From positions 39,282 through 103,281 of the forward strand of contig NZ_LZSY01000159.1 of NCBI RefSeq assembly GCF_001665625.1: a stretch of 64,000 bases of DNA, in the 5' to 3' direction. Source of the stretch: Mycolicibacterium peregrinum (GTDB lineage Bacteria; Actinomycetota; Actinomycetes; Mycobacteriales; Mycobacteriaceae). Position numbers and translations under genes: made by a program. Shown in pieces: positions 54,859 to 63,107 of this stretch. The notes beneath the pieces are model-generated. The model was not told where the DNA came from. It was given only the letters and a program-made list of their open reading frames with translations, and made no database searches. Numbering within the stretch: the stretch's first letter is position 1; each line of letters opens with the position of its first letter.

Positions 54859-55587
54859 TCAGGGATTCGTTCGCAGTGCCTTGGCGAGCTTGGGGACGAT
54901 GTTGCCCGGCGCCGCGGGCATCACCTCGGTTCCATCCTTGTCGGCGATCGCCGAGTCGGTGACGATCGTCGCCTCAGCCGTCACGTCGCGCAACGACACC
55001 GCGTGAACATTGAGGCCGGCCCCGGGGCGGCACCTGTCCGACTTCGACATATCGCCGAGTTCCTTTGGCGCCCAATAGAGTTCGGGATACACACTCGTCC
55101 GGTCGCCGTCGGCCTTCGTCACGCTCGCCGAGGTGTAGCACGGGTAGCTGAACTTGTCCGACATCGTGCGAACGTAATGGTGCACCGCCTCCCCGGGCGC
55201 CAGGTAATACACATAGACCCGCCGCATGCCGGTGGGCGTTGGTTCGGCGAAATAGCCGATCACCGGCAGCCGACCACGCTCTTCCGGCGGTGGCACCACG
55301 AAGGCCGCCTCGGCCGCCCGTTGCTGCGCTTCGGCCTCCTGCTGGCGTTTGCCGGCGGCCGACTTCGACATCCCGTCCCCGATGAGCAGGCCACCCAGAA
55401 CGAGCACCAGGAGGATGAGCAGGACACCGCCGACCCGCGTCATCCCGTAAGCCGTGTCGCTCGGTTCGTTGGCCGCGGGATTGCGGAACCTCCAGGACTG
55501 GGTGGCCCACCAGATGCCCCGTGGTGCCGCCGCCATCACGCCGCCCACCAACACGCCCACGACAATCAGAAAAATCCCCACACCCAC
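54859..55587 (-). CDS. DUF6199-type membrane protein, paralogue 2
   Basis: 242 aa from a GTG at 55587 (another GTG 6 bp on). Same plan as paralogue 1: two helices around APRGIWWATQSWRFRNPAANEPSDTAYG, a Gln/Ala-rich linker (QQEAEAQQRAAEA) and a cysteine-containing outer domain. The two copies bracket sseA-sufE in the same orientation. Function unknown. Confidence 0.78.
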   Translation of the reverse strand: MGVGIFLIVVGVLVGGVMAAAPRGIWWATQSWRFRNPAANEPSDTAYGMTRVGGVLLILLVLVLGGLLIGDGMSKSAAGKRQQEAEAQQRAAEAAFVVPPPEERGRLPVIGYFAEPTPTGMRRVYVYYLAPGEAVHHYVRTMSDKFSYPCYTSASVTKADGDRTSVYPELYWAPKELGDMSKSDRCRPGAGLNVHAVSLRDVTAEATIVTDSAIADKDGTEVMPAAPGNIVPKLAKALRTNP

Positions 55588-55750
55588 AGACCGACAGTAA
55601 TAGCGTCGGACTGTCGGTCGCGACAGCATTTCAGCCCGTCAACAGGACTGATGTGTCCACCGAGAAATCCAGCGCGAAACCTACCCGCCGGTAACCGATA
55701 CCGGTTTGGCAAGCGCCAAGGTGCGGCGCATAAACTGCCCGCGATAGATT

Positions 55751-55768
55751 CTTAAAGACGTTTCTTAG
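55751..55768 (+). promoter_or_regulatory. CTTAA/CTTAG repeat upstream of accA3
   Basis: CTTAA at 55751-55755 and CTTAG at 55764-55768, 13 bp apart, with TTCT-TAG-AGAA symmetry around the second half. It lies 23 bp before the accA3 GTG. Resembles the CTTAG pair at accD5, which suggests a shared regulator, but the spacing differs. Confidence 0.35.
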
Positions 55769-55790
55769 AGAACACTGCCGAGGAGGCACC

Positions 55791-57584
55791 GTGGCCAACC
55801 ACGCCAGCTCAAAGATCTCCAAGGTGCTGGTCGCCAATCGCGGGGAGATCGCGGTCCGGGTGATCCGCGCCGCGAAAGACGCAGGACTGGCCAGCGTGGC
55901 CGTGTACGCCGAGCCTGACGCCGATGCACCACACGTACGGCTTGCCGATGAGGCTTTCGCACTGGGCGGCCAGACCTCAGCCGAGTCCTACCTGGTCTTC
56001 GAGAAGATCCTGGACGCTGCCGCGAAGTCCGGCGCCAACGCCATCCACCCGGGTTACGGCTTCCTGTCGGAGAACGCCGACTTCGCCCAGGCCGTGCTCG
56101 ATGCCGGGCTGATCTGGATCGGGCCGAGCCCGCAGTCGATCCGGGATCTCGGGGACAAGGTCACCGCGCGCCACATCGCCGCCAAGGCCAAGGCACCGCT
56201 GGTGCCGGGCACCCCGGACCCGGTCAAGGACGCCGACGAGGTCGTGGCGTTCGCCAAGGAGTACGGCGTGCCGGTCGCGATCAAGGCCGCCTTCGGCGGT
56301 GGCGGTCGCGGCATGAAGGTGGCCCGCACGCTCGAGGAGATCCCCGAACTGTTCGAGTCGGCGACCCGTGAGGCCGTCGCCGCGTTCGGTCGTGGCGAGT
56401 GCTTCGTCGAGCGCTACCTGGACAAGCCGCGGCACGTCGAGGCCCAGGTGATCGCCGATACGCACGGCAACGTCGTCGTCGCCGGTACCCGCGATTGCTC
56501 GCTGCAGCGCCGCTTCCAGAAGCTGGTCGAGGAGGCCCCGGCCCCCTTCCTGACCGACGCGCAGCGCAAGGAGATCCACGAGTCCGCCAAGCGCATCTGC
56601 AAGGAGGCCGGTTACTACGGTGCGGGCACCGTCGAGTACCTGGTCGGCCAGGACGGCCTGATCTCCTTCCTTGAGGTCAACACCCGTCTGCAGGTCGAAC
56701 ACCCGGTCACCGAGGAGACCTCGGGCATCGACCTGGTGCGCCAGCAGTTCAAGATCGCCAACGGCGACGCCCTGGACATCACCGAGGATCCGACGCCGCG
56801 CGGCCACTCGTTCGAGTTCCGCATCAACGGTGAGGACGCCGGCCGCGGCTTCCTGCCCGCCCCCGGCCCGGTCACCAAGTTCGAGGCCCCGACCGGCCCG
56901 GGCGTCCGGATGGACTCCGGCGTGGAGAGCGGTTCGGTCATCGGCGGTCAGTTCGACTCGATGCTGGCCAAGCTGATCGTCACCGGCGCCACCCGCGAGG
57001 AGGCCCTGGATCGGTCCCGCCGCGCCCTTGCCGAGTTCAACGTCGAGGGACTGGCCACCGTCATCCCGTTCCACCGGGCCGTGGTGTCCGACCCCGCCTT
57101 CATCGGCGACGAGGACGGTTTCACCGTCCACACCCGCTGGATCGAGACCGAGTGGGACAACACCGTCGAGCCGTTCACCGGTGGCGACCCGATCGAGGAA
57201 GAGGACACGATTCCTCGCCAGACCGTGGTCGTCGAGGTCGGTGGGCGTCGCCTCGAGGTGTCGCTGCCCGGTGACCTGGCGATCGGCGGAGGCGGCGGCG
57301 CTGCCCCCGGCGCGATTCGCAAGAAGCCCAAGGCCCGCAAGCGCGGCGCCAGCGGCGGTGCGGCGGCCTCGGGCGACTCGGTGACCGCGCCGATGCAGGG
57401 CACCGTGGTCAAGGTTGCCGTCGAGGAGGGCCAGGAGGTGGCCGCAGGCGACCTCGTGGTGGTTCTGGAGGCCATGAAGATGGAGAACCCGGTGACCGCC
57501 CACAAGGACGGCGTCATCACCGGGCTGGCCGTCGAGGCCGGTGCCGCCATCACCCAGGGCACCGTGATCGCCGAGATCAAGTAA
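55791..57584 (+). CDS. accA3: Biotin carboxylase/carrier alpha subunit AccA3
   Basis: 597 aa, GTG start with AGGAGG 5 bp upstream. N-terminal biotin carboxylase (ATP-grasp; KAAFGGGGRGMKV near 165, EVNTRLQVEHPVTE near 290), an Ala/Gly/Lys linker near 510-525, and a C-terminal biotin domain with EAMKMEN (biotinyl-Lys near 563). Serves AccD4/5/6 complexes. BirA in this window is its likely ligase. Confidence 0.97.
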   Translation: MANHASSKISKVLVANRGEIAVRVIRAAKDAGLASVAVYAEPDADAPHVRLADEAFALGGQTSAESYLVFEKILDAAAKSGANAIHPGYGFLSENADFAQAVLDAGLIWIGPSPQSIRDLGDKVTARHIAAKAKAPLVPGTPDPVKDADEVVAFAKEYGVPVAIKAAFGGGGRGMKVARTLEEIPELFESATREAVAAFGRGECFVERYLDKPRHVEAQVIADTHGNVVVAGTRDCSLQRRFQKLVEEAPAPFLTDAQRKEIHESAKRICKEAGYYGAGTVEYLVGQDGLISFLEVNTRLQVEHPVTEETSGIDLVRQQFKIANGDALDITEDPTPRGHSFEFRINGEDAGRGFLPAPGPVTKFEAPTGPGVRMDSGVESGSVIGGQFDSMLAKLIVTGATREEALDRSRRALAEFNVEGLATVIPFHRAVVSDPAFIGDEDGFTVHTRWIETEWDNTVEPFTGGDPIEEEDTIPRQTVVVEVGGRRLEVSLPGDLAIGGGGGAAPGAIRKKPKARKRGASGGAAASGDSVTAPMQGTVVKVAVEEGQEVAAGDLVVVLEAMKMENPVTAHKDGVITGLAVEAGAAITQGTVIAEIK

Positions 57585-57594
57585 TTCTTTTCCC

Positions 57595-57655
57595 GCCGAA
57601 TGGCCACTTGTGGCACGGATTCTGTTGAATCTTGTGCCGTAAGTGGCCATTCGGC
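57595..57655. repeat. 49-bp palindromic element, copy C
   Basis: Core 57601-57649 begins TGGCCACTTGTGGCAC and ends GTGCCGTAAGTGGCCA, flanked by GCCGAA/TTCGGC so the outer arms pair perfectly. It starts 11-17 bp after the accA3 stop, which suits a transcription terminator. A CATTCGTGA direct repeat (57655 and 57667) follows. Confidence 0.78.
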
Positions 57656-57703
57656 ATTCGTGACAGCATTCGTGAAGGCGTTTGACGCCAGGGTGGAGGT
57701 CCC

Positions 57704-58036
57704 GTGGAACCTGTGGAGATCAACAACGGCCAGTGGTATCTGCGCGGGCTGCGCGCCGACGACCGTGTCGACGACCGGCCGGCGCTCACCGACCTGGGTG
57801 AGGACGACCTGGACTACGTGCACGATGCCGCCGACGGCTGGGCCGATGACACCCGGTACACGTGGGCCGTCTGTGAACCGACCAGCGGCGAACTGCTCGC
57901 GGAGGTCATCCTCGATCCCGTCACCGGATTCCTGAGCAGCCGGGGCAGGCCGGGATTCGAGGACGCCGCCGCGATCTCGGAGGACACCGTGCGGCGCTAC
58001 GCGACGCAGGTGCTCGGGCTGGAGGTGCACACGTGA
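57704..58036 (+). CDS. Conserved hypothetical protein, possible GNAT fragment
   Basis: 110 aa, GTG start with GGAGG 4 bp upstream. The middle (YTWAVCEPTSGELLAEVILDP) resembles the beta-strand of GNAT acyltransferases, but the acetyl-CoA loop is absent, so catalytic function is doubtful. Overlaps the malate dehydrogenase gene by GTGA. Confidence 0.65.
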   Translation: MEPVEINNGQWYLRGLRADDRVDDRPALTDLGEDDLDYVHDAADGWADDTRYTWAVCEPTSGELLAEVILDPVTGFLSSRGRPGFEDAAAISEDTVRRYATQVLGLEVHT

Positions 58037-59019
58037 CCGCCCCCAAGGTCGTCACGGTCACCGGCGCGGCCGGTCAGATCGGCTACGCCGCGCTGTTCCG
58101 CATCGGTGCCGGTGCCCTGCTGGGACGCGACGTGCCGGTGAAGCTACGCCTACTGGAACTGCCTGCCGCGATCCGCGCGGCCGAGGGCGTGGTCATGGAG
58201 CTGGTCGACAGCGCCTTCGACGGGCTCGTCGACGTCGAGATCTACGACGACCCGGTGCAGGCGTTCGACGGCGTCGACGTGGCGCTGCTGGTCGGTGCCC
58301 GGCCCCGCAGTAAAGGCATGGAACGCGCCGACCTGTTGGCGGCCAACGCCGCGATCTTCGCCGAGTCGGGCAAGGCCCTGAACGCAGGCGCGGCCACAGA
58401 TGTGCGCGTCGTCGTGGTCGGCAACCCGGCCAACACCAACGCGTTGGTGGCCGCGGCCCACGCGCCCGACATTCCGTCCGAGCGATTCACCGCGCTGACC
58501 CGGCTCGACCACAACCGCGCTGTCGCCGCTCTGGCCACGCACGCCGGTGTGCACGTCACCGACGTGTCCCGGGTGACCGTATGGGGCAACCATTCCCCGA
58601 GCATGTACCCCGACATCTTCCACGCGGTGGTCGACGGGCGCCCGGGAGCCGAGTACGCCGCTGACACCGACTGGCTGACCAACGATTTCATCCCGACCGT
58701 GGCCACCCGCGGCACCGCGATCATCGAGGCGCGTGGCACCTCGTCGGCGGCGTCGGCTGCCAACGCCGCCATCGACCACGTCCGGGACTGGGTGGACGGC
58801 ACCGACGCCGACGACTGGACCTCGGTGGCTCTGCCATCCCCCGGCGTGTACGGGGTGCCTGAGGGCGTGGTCGCCTCGCTTCCGGTCCGCGCGGTCGACG
58901 GCCGCTGGGAAATCGTCGAGGGCCTGGAGATCAACGAGTTCTCCCGGGCCAGGATCGACGCGTCGGTGGCCGAGCTCCTCGAAGAGCGCCACGCAGTCGA
59001 ACAACTGGGCCTGCTGTAG
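58033..59019 (+). CDS. mdh: Malate dehydrogenase
   Basis: 328 aa, GTG start. NAD motif TGAAGQIGYAALFRI near 10-24, substrate-binding RADLLAANAAIF, GNPANTNALV near 133, and the catalytic H in VWGNHSPSMYPD near 190. Oxidises malate in the TCA cycle. In M. tuberculosis mdh is elsewhere (Rv1240), so this copy may be a paralogue or a relocation. Three bases separate its stop from the convergent next gene. Confidence 0.92.
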   Translation: MTAPKVVTVTGAAGQIGYAALFRIGAGALLGRDVPVKLRLLELPAAIRAAEGVVMELVDSAFDGLVDVEIYDDPVQAFDGVDVALLVGARPRSKGMERADLLAANAAIFAESGKALNAGAATDVRVVVVGNPANTNALVAAAHAPDIPSERFTALTRLDHNRAVAALATHAGVHVTDVSRVTVWGNHSPSMYPDIFHAVVDGRPGAEYAADTDWLTNDFIPTVATRGTAIIEARGTSSAASAANAAIDHVRDWVDGTDADDWTSVALPSPGVYGVPEGVVASLPVRAVDGRWEIVEGLEINEFSRARIDASVAELLEERHAVEQLGLL

Positions 59020-59022
59020 CGG

Positions 59023-59571
59023 TCAGCGCATGTCGATGTCGAGGCCGGTGGCGAGGTCACCGCACTCCACCGCGACGACGTCGTCGCGGCCGCCGAGAAA
59101 TGCCCGGGCGCCCTGGTCTCCGTCCAGGGTGCCCGCGAGCTCAGCGAGGTGCCTGCGGGCCACGACGACGGGGTGGCCCGGGCGGCCCTCGTAGATGGCG
59201 CGGGCCAGGCCGGAGCCGGAGCCATGCGCCGCAGCCAGGACCCGGGCGACGACGTCGGCGCCGATGTCCGGCGTATCGACGGTGTGCAGGATGACCCATT
59301 GCGCATCGCCCGCGGCGGCGAGCCCTTCGCGGACCGATGCGCTCATGCCGTCGGCCCAACCTGCGGCCACTACGGCGCGGGCCGGCGCAGGCACGTCCAC
59401 CACGGCAGCGCCCAGTACCACGATCACATCGTCACAGCCGCCGCCGGAGAGTGCGGACACCGCGCGGCGAAGCCAAACACCCTCTTCGCCAAGAACTTTC
59501 GGCATCCCGAAGCGGCTGCCCGCACCGGCGGCCAGCACCACCCCAGCGACGGCTGCGTCGGCGTTCGGCAT
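59023..59571 (-). CDS. MobA-like nucleotidyltransferase
   Basis: 182 aa from the ATG at 59571. Nucleotide motif GVVLAAGAGSRFGMPKVL at about residues 10-27, and the second metal motif HTVDTPDIGADVV near 95. Could be a molybdenum cofactor cytidylyl- or guanylyltransferase (MocA/MobA type); which nucleotide is not visible. Diverges from the STAS gene. Confidence 0.82.
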   Translation of the reverse strand: MPNADAAVAGVVLAAGAGSRFGMPKVLGEEGVWLRRAVSALSGGGCDDVIVVLGAAVVDVPAPARAVVAAGWADGMSASVREGLAAAGDAQWVILHTVDTPDIGADVVARVLAAAHGSGSGLARAIYEGRPGHPVVVARRHLAELAGTLDGDQGARAFLGGRDDVVAVECGDLATGLDIDMR

Positions 59572-59767
59572 GCGAACAGTCTGAACTGGAACTCTAAGAA
59601 TCCACTCAGACAAATTGTCCGATGACCTTGATCGCGGTAGGGTCCAAGACAGGTTGAGTTCACAGCCGCGGCGGGCGTCAACGGCATACGCGCGGGAACT
59701 CGCATTCTTGTCGATTGACGCCGCACCAACAGTTCGAATACGCGTATTACGACTGATGGAGCTAAGA

Positions 59768-60190
59768 ATGACCGTCTTTTCGACAAACGCACTGATCGAC
59801 CGGACCGACAATTCGCAGGCCGGGTTTTCGACCCGCCGACTGCCGCCGTCAACCGCGGTGATCAGCGCTCACGGTGAGATCGATGCCACCAACGCAAACG
59901 AGTTCGCCGACTACGCATTGCGACACACCGGCGAGGTCGAGCGGTTGGCCGTCGACTTGACAGAGGTCGAGTTCTTCGGCACCGCAGGGCTTTCCGCTCT
60001 CAAGGCCATCGAAGCGCAATGCTCCGTCCGCGATATCGACTGGGTTCTGGTACCCAGCAAGCCGGTAAACCGACTGCTCTGTATCTGCGACCCCGAGTCG
60101 GACTGGCACACGTGCTACAGCGTGGCTGCGGCCCTGTCCACGCTGAACGGCAAAACCCCGCTACTGCAGTTGGTCACGAAGTCGCGCTAG
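59768..60190 (+). CDS. STAS-domain anti-anti-sigma factor
   Basis: 140 aa from the ATG at 59768 (GGAG upstream). STAS fold with the regulatory loop FFGTAGLSAL; Thr72 stands where SpoIIAA-type proteins carry the phosphorylated serine. Likely antagonist of an RsbW-type kinase, the obvious partner being the rsbW next door. Its last 30 bp overlap the 3' end of sigF on the other strand. Confidence 0.85.
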   Translation: MTVFSTNALIDRTDNSQAGFSTRRLPPSTAVISAHGEIDATNANEFADYALRHTGEVERLAVDLTEVEFFGTAGLSALKAIEAQCSVRDIDWVLVPSKPVNRLLCICDPESDWHTCYSVAAALSTLNGKTPLLQLVTKSR

Positions 60191-60913
60191 CGATTTCGCC
60201 AGCAGCCTCGATACGTGCATCTGCGAGACACCGACCCGCTCAGCGATCTGGGTCTGCGTCATGGATTCGAAGAAGCGCAGGAGCAGCACTGTCCGTTCCC
60301 GCTCAGGTAGTTGAGCGAGCAACGGCCGCAACGTTTCCCGATTGTCGATCTGGTCCAGCCCATCGTCCAGATCGCCGAGCGTGTCCACGATCGCAGGCGC
60401 GTCTTCGTCGCCGCCGCCGCCGCTGTCGATCGAGAGCGTGTTGTACGAACTGCCCGCCACCAGGCCTTCGATCACCTCTTCGCGGTCCATGTCGAGTTCC
60501 TCGGCGAGCTCAGAGGCCGTCGGGGCGCGACCCAGCCGCTGGGACAGCTCCGCGGTCGCCGTGCCGAGCCTCAGGTGCAGCTCCTTGAGCCGCCGTGGCA
60601 CCTTCACCGACCAACTGTTGTCGCGGAAGTGGCGCCGGACCTCCCCCATGATCGTCGGCACGGCAAACGACACGAAGTCCGATCCGGCCTCGACATCGAA
60701 CCGGTTCACCGCGTTGACCAGGCCGACACGTGCCACCTGGACCAGGTCCTCGCGCGGTTCGCCGCGACCGTCGAATCGCCGTGCGATGTGATCCGCGAGC
60801 GGCAGGCACCGCTCCACGATCCGCTCACGTTGACGTTCGCGGGCCGGCGAGTCCTCGGACAGTCCGCTCAGTTCGCGAAACATGTCGCGAACATCCGCAT
60901 ATTCCGACGTCAC
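60161..60913 (-). CDS. sigF: RNA polymerase sigma factor SigF
   Basis: 250 aa. Group 3 sigma factor: region 2 (LVQVARVGLVNAVNRFDVEAGSDFVSFAVPTIMGEVRRHFRD), region 3, and a region 4 HTH (QTQIAERVGVSQMHVSRLLAKSL) at the C-terminus. Controls stationary-phase and stress genes. ATGA overlap with rsbW. Converges with the STAS gene and shares 30 bp with it. Confidence 0.95.
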   Translation of the reverse strand: MTSEYADVRDMFRELSGLSEDSPARERQRERIVERCLPLADHIARRFDGRGEPREDLVQVARVGLVNAVNRFDVEAGSDFVSFAVPTIMGEVRRHFRDNSWSVKVPRRLKELHLRLGTATAELSQRLGRAPTASELAEELDMDREEVIEGLVAGSSYNTLSIDSGGGGDEDAPAIVDTLGDLDDGLDQIDNRETLRPLLAQLPERERTVLLLRFFESMTQTQIAERVGVSQMHVSRLLAKSLARLRDQLQ

Positions 60914-61344
60914 CGCAGCAGGCTCGCTCGCCTCGTCGTCAGGGTGATGCCGTGTACCTGTCCGGCGTCGGACCCGTCACCGTCGGTAAAGGTGTTGACT
61001 TCGTCGGTCAGGGAGCTCAGCACGTGCCAACTGAAGCTGCCGTGCTCGACCACCGCGGTCTCCGAGCTGGTGGTCGAAGCGGTGATCACCACGGCTTCTT
61101 CACGGGGGTCGACCGTCAGTCGCAGGGTCGAATCCGGCAACGCGGCCCGAATCAATGCCGTGCAGGCCTCGTCCACGGCCAACCGGAGGTCGGCGACGAC
61201 GTCGAAATCAAGATCTTCGAATGCTGCTACCGCAGCGATAAGTGTACGTACTACAGCCAGGTTCTCCAGCCTGGCAGCGACCCGAATCTCCACTGACCGC
61301 TCCGCGCGGTTCAGCGGCTTGGATTGGCCTCGTTCGTCGGCCAT
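60910..61344 (-). CDS. rsbW: Anti-sigma-F factor RsbW (UsfX)
   Basis: 144 aa from the ATG at 61344, directly after GGGAGGTGAG. GHKL/HATPase-like fold (LRLAVDEACTALI near 60; the C-terminal VHGITLTTRR replaces a clear G2 box). Binds SigF and holds it inactive until antagonists release it. Expressed with sigF from the promoter at 61501-61527. Confidence 0.92.
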   Translation of the reverse strand: MADERGQSKPLNRAERSVEIRVAARLENLAVVRTLIAAVAAFEDLDFDVVADLRLAVDEACTALIRAALPDSTLRLTVDPREEAVVITASTTSSETAVVEHGSFSWHVLSSLTDEVNTFTDGDGSDAGQVHGITLTTRRASLLR

Positions 61345-61500
61345 CTCACCTCCCGACATCTCGGATCGACAGTATCCCAGGTGGGGACCCGGCCCTCACG
61401 AGGCCGCACTGCTGACCACAACGCGTCGCGATGATGTCGGTCTCGACTTCGACACTGCTGTTCCTTTCCTGCGCAGCCCCACGTGGGACTCCGGCCAGGG

Positions 61501-61527
61501 ATGCCCATCGCGGCGCAAGCTGAAACC
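61501..61527 (-). promoter_or_regulatory. SigF-type autoregulatory promoter of rsbW-sigF
   Basis: On the minus strand GGTTT (61527-61523), 16-bp spacer, GGGCAT (61506-61501; consensus GGGTAT). The position, about 150 nt upstream of rsbW, matches the known SigF-dependent promoter of the mycobacterial usfX-sigF operon. It overlaps the upstream region of the divergent DUF6328 gene. Confidence 0.65.
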
Positions 61528-61554
61528 TGTGACAAACGTGGGATTATCGAACTT

Positions 61555-62103
61555 ATGGATCCGGACCGTCCCGAGCTGGATCAGCGCTGGGACCAGACCG
61601 CCCGGCATGAAACGGAAGCCGAACGGCTTGACCGTAACTGGAGCAGTCTGCTGCAGGAACTGCGGGTCGTGCAGACCGGTGTTCAGCTGCTCACCGGCCT
61701 GCTGCTGACTCTGCCGTTCCAGGAACGGTTCTCGATGCTCGACGAGCCCATGCGGGACGTCTATCTCGTGACCGTCGCGTGTTCGGCCGCTGCTACCGCG
61801 CTGCTCGTCGCCCCGGTCGGGATGCACCGCATCCTGTTCCGCCGGCACCGGTTGAACCTGCTGGTCTCCGCCGCGCATCGGTGCGCGTTCATCGGGTTGG
61901 TGTTGCTCGGGCTCGCGATGACCGGGGTGACCGAGTTGATCTTCGACACGGTTGCCGGGCGTGAGGCCGGAGTGATCGCGGGGGTCATCGCCCTGCTGAC
62001 GTTCATCGGCGTCTGGCTGCTGCTGCCGTTTGCGATGCGGCTGGGTCATCCGATGTCGACGACCGGGTCCTCAGTCGAGTTCCGCGCGCAGCGCAGCCAG
62101 TAG
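61555..62103 (+). CDS. DUF6328 family membrane protein
   Basis: 182 aa from the ATG at 61555. A charged N-terminus (RWDQTARHETEAERLDRNW) precedes four transmembrane helices (~40-60, 70-90, 105-125, 135-160), the DUF6328 layout. Function unknown. Its end overlaps the LLM oxidoreductase by 33 bp on the opposite strand. Confidence 0.82.
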   Translation: MDPDRPELDQRWDQTARHETEAERLDRNWSSLLQELRVVQTGVQLLTGLLLTLPFQERFSMLDEPMRDVYLVTVACSAAATALLVAPVGMHRILFRRHRLNLLVSAAHRCAFIGLVLLGLAMTGVTELIFDTVAGREAGVIAGVIALLTFIGVWLLLPFAMRLGHPMSTTGSSVEFRAQRSQ

Positions 62104-63057
62104 CGGCTGCGCCGCCTCGTCGAGAAAGCGCTGCTGTCCCTCATCACCGATCTGGACCAGGGCGATATCGGTGAATCCGGCGTCACGGTACGGCGCCACC
62201 GCAGCGACGATCGCGTCCAGATCCGGTCCGCACGGGATGGCATCGGCCACGTCCTCAGGACGCACGAACTTGGTTGCCGCCGCGAATCCCGCCGGGGTCG
62301 GGAGATCGGCGTTGACCGCCCAGCCGCCGCCGAACCAACGGAACTGGTCATGGGCTCGCTCCACCGCCGCGACCCGGTCTGGATCCCAGCACACCGGAAC
62401 CTGTCCGATCACGCGTCCCTCGGGCAGCACGCCGGTGGCTTGACGACGCTCCTGCCAGCCCTCGACGATCTCCCGGTCGGGAGCGACGTTGATCAGGTGA
62501 TCGGCGGCCACGGCGAGCTTCTCGACGGATTTCTCACCCGTCATCGAGACGGCGATGGTCACCGGCACTTCCGGCACGTCCCAGATGCGCGCAGAGTCCA
62601 CCTCGAAGAACTCGCCCCGGAAATCGATCAGGTCCCCGCTCAGGAGTTCTCGAATCAGCTTGATGGCTTCGGCGAGCATGTCGAGGCGACGCTCGACGGT
62701 GGGCCACCCCTGCCCCACCACGTGTTCGTTGAGGTTCTCCCCGCTGCCGAGACCGAGGGTGAACCGGCCGTCGGCCAGGATCTGCACGGTGGCGGCCTGC
62801 TGGGCGACTATCGCCGGGTGATATCGGATCGTCGGACAGGTCACATACGAATACAGCTGCACGGTATTCGTGGCGTGGGCGACCGCGCCCAGCACCGGCC
62901 AGGCATTGGGAGCGTGTCCCTGACTCGCCAGCCACGGGCTGTAGTGGTCACTGCTCACTTCGAAGTCGAAGCCCGCCTGCTCGGCGGATACCGCGTAGTC
63001 GACCAGCTGTCGTGGGCCGCTCTGCTCGGTCATCAAGGTGTATCCGAATCTGGCCAT
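62071..63057 (-). CDS. F420-dependent LLM-class oxidoreductase (TIGR03557 type)
   Basis: 328 aa from the ATG at 63057. TIM-barrel luciferase-like fold; SDHYSPWLASQGHAPNAWPVLGAVA and LGLGSGENLNEHV match the F420-dependent glucose-6-phosphate dehydrogenase-like group. The substrate cannot be called. F420 from the fbiA/fbiB pathway is the expected cofactor. A SigF-type promoter lies just upstream. Confidence 0.88.
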   Translation of the reverse strand: MARFGYTLMTEQSGPRQLVDYAVSAEQAGFDFEVSSDHYSPWLASQGHAPNAWPVLGAVAHATNTVQLYSYVTCPTIRYHPAIVAQQAATVQILADGRFTLGLGSGENLNEHVVGQGWPTVERRLDMLAEAIKLIRELLSGDLIDFRGEFFEVDSARIWDVPEVPVTIAVSMTGEKSVEKLAVAADHLINVAPDREIVEGWQERRQATGVLPEGRVIGQVPVCWDPDRVAAVERAHDQFRWFGGGWAVNADLPTPAGFAAATKFVRPEDVADAIPCGPDLDAIVAAVAPYRDAGFTDIALVQIGDEGQQRFLDEAAQPLLAALRAELD

Positions 63058-63066
63058 GCCGCAGGA

Positions 63067-63091
63067 ATACCCGTGCAGAAGCTCATGAAAC
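63067..63091 (-). promoter_or_regulatory. SigF-type promoter for the LLM oxidoreductase
   Basis: On the minus strand GTTT (63091-63088), exactly 15 bp, then a perfect GGGTAT (63072-63067). The -10 lies 9 bp before the ATG at 63057, so the transcript is nearly leaderless. This is the best SigF match in the window. Confidence 0.7.
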
Positions 63092-63107
63092 TGGGTATGC
63101 GGACACC

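Noticed and set aside
55977..57650. 557-aa open frame antisense to accA3
   Set aside because: Same effect opposite accA3; no ribosome site and no protein-like composition.
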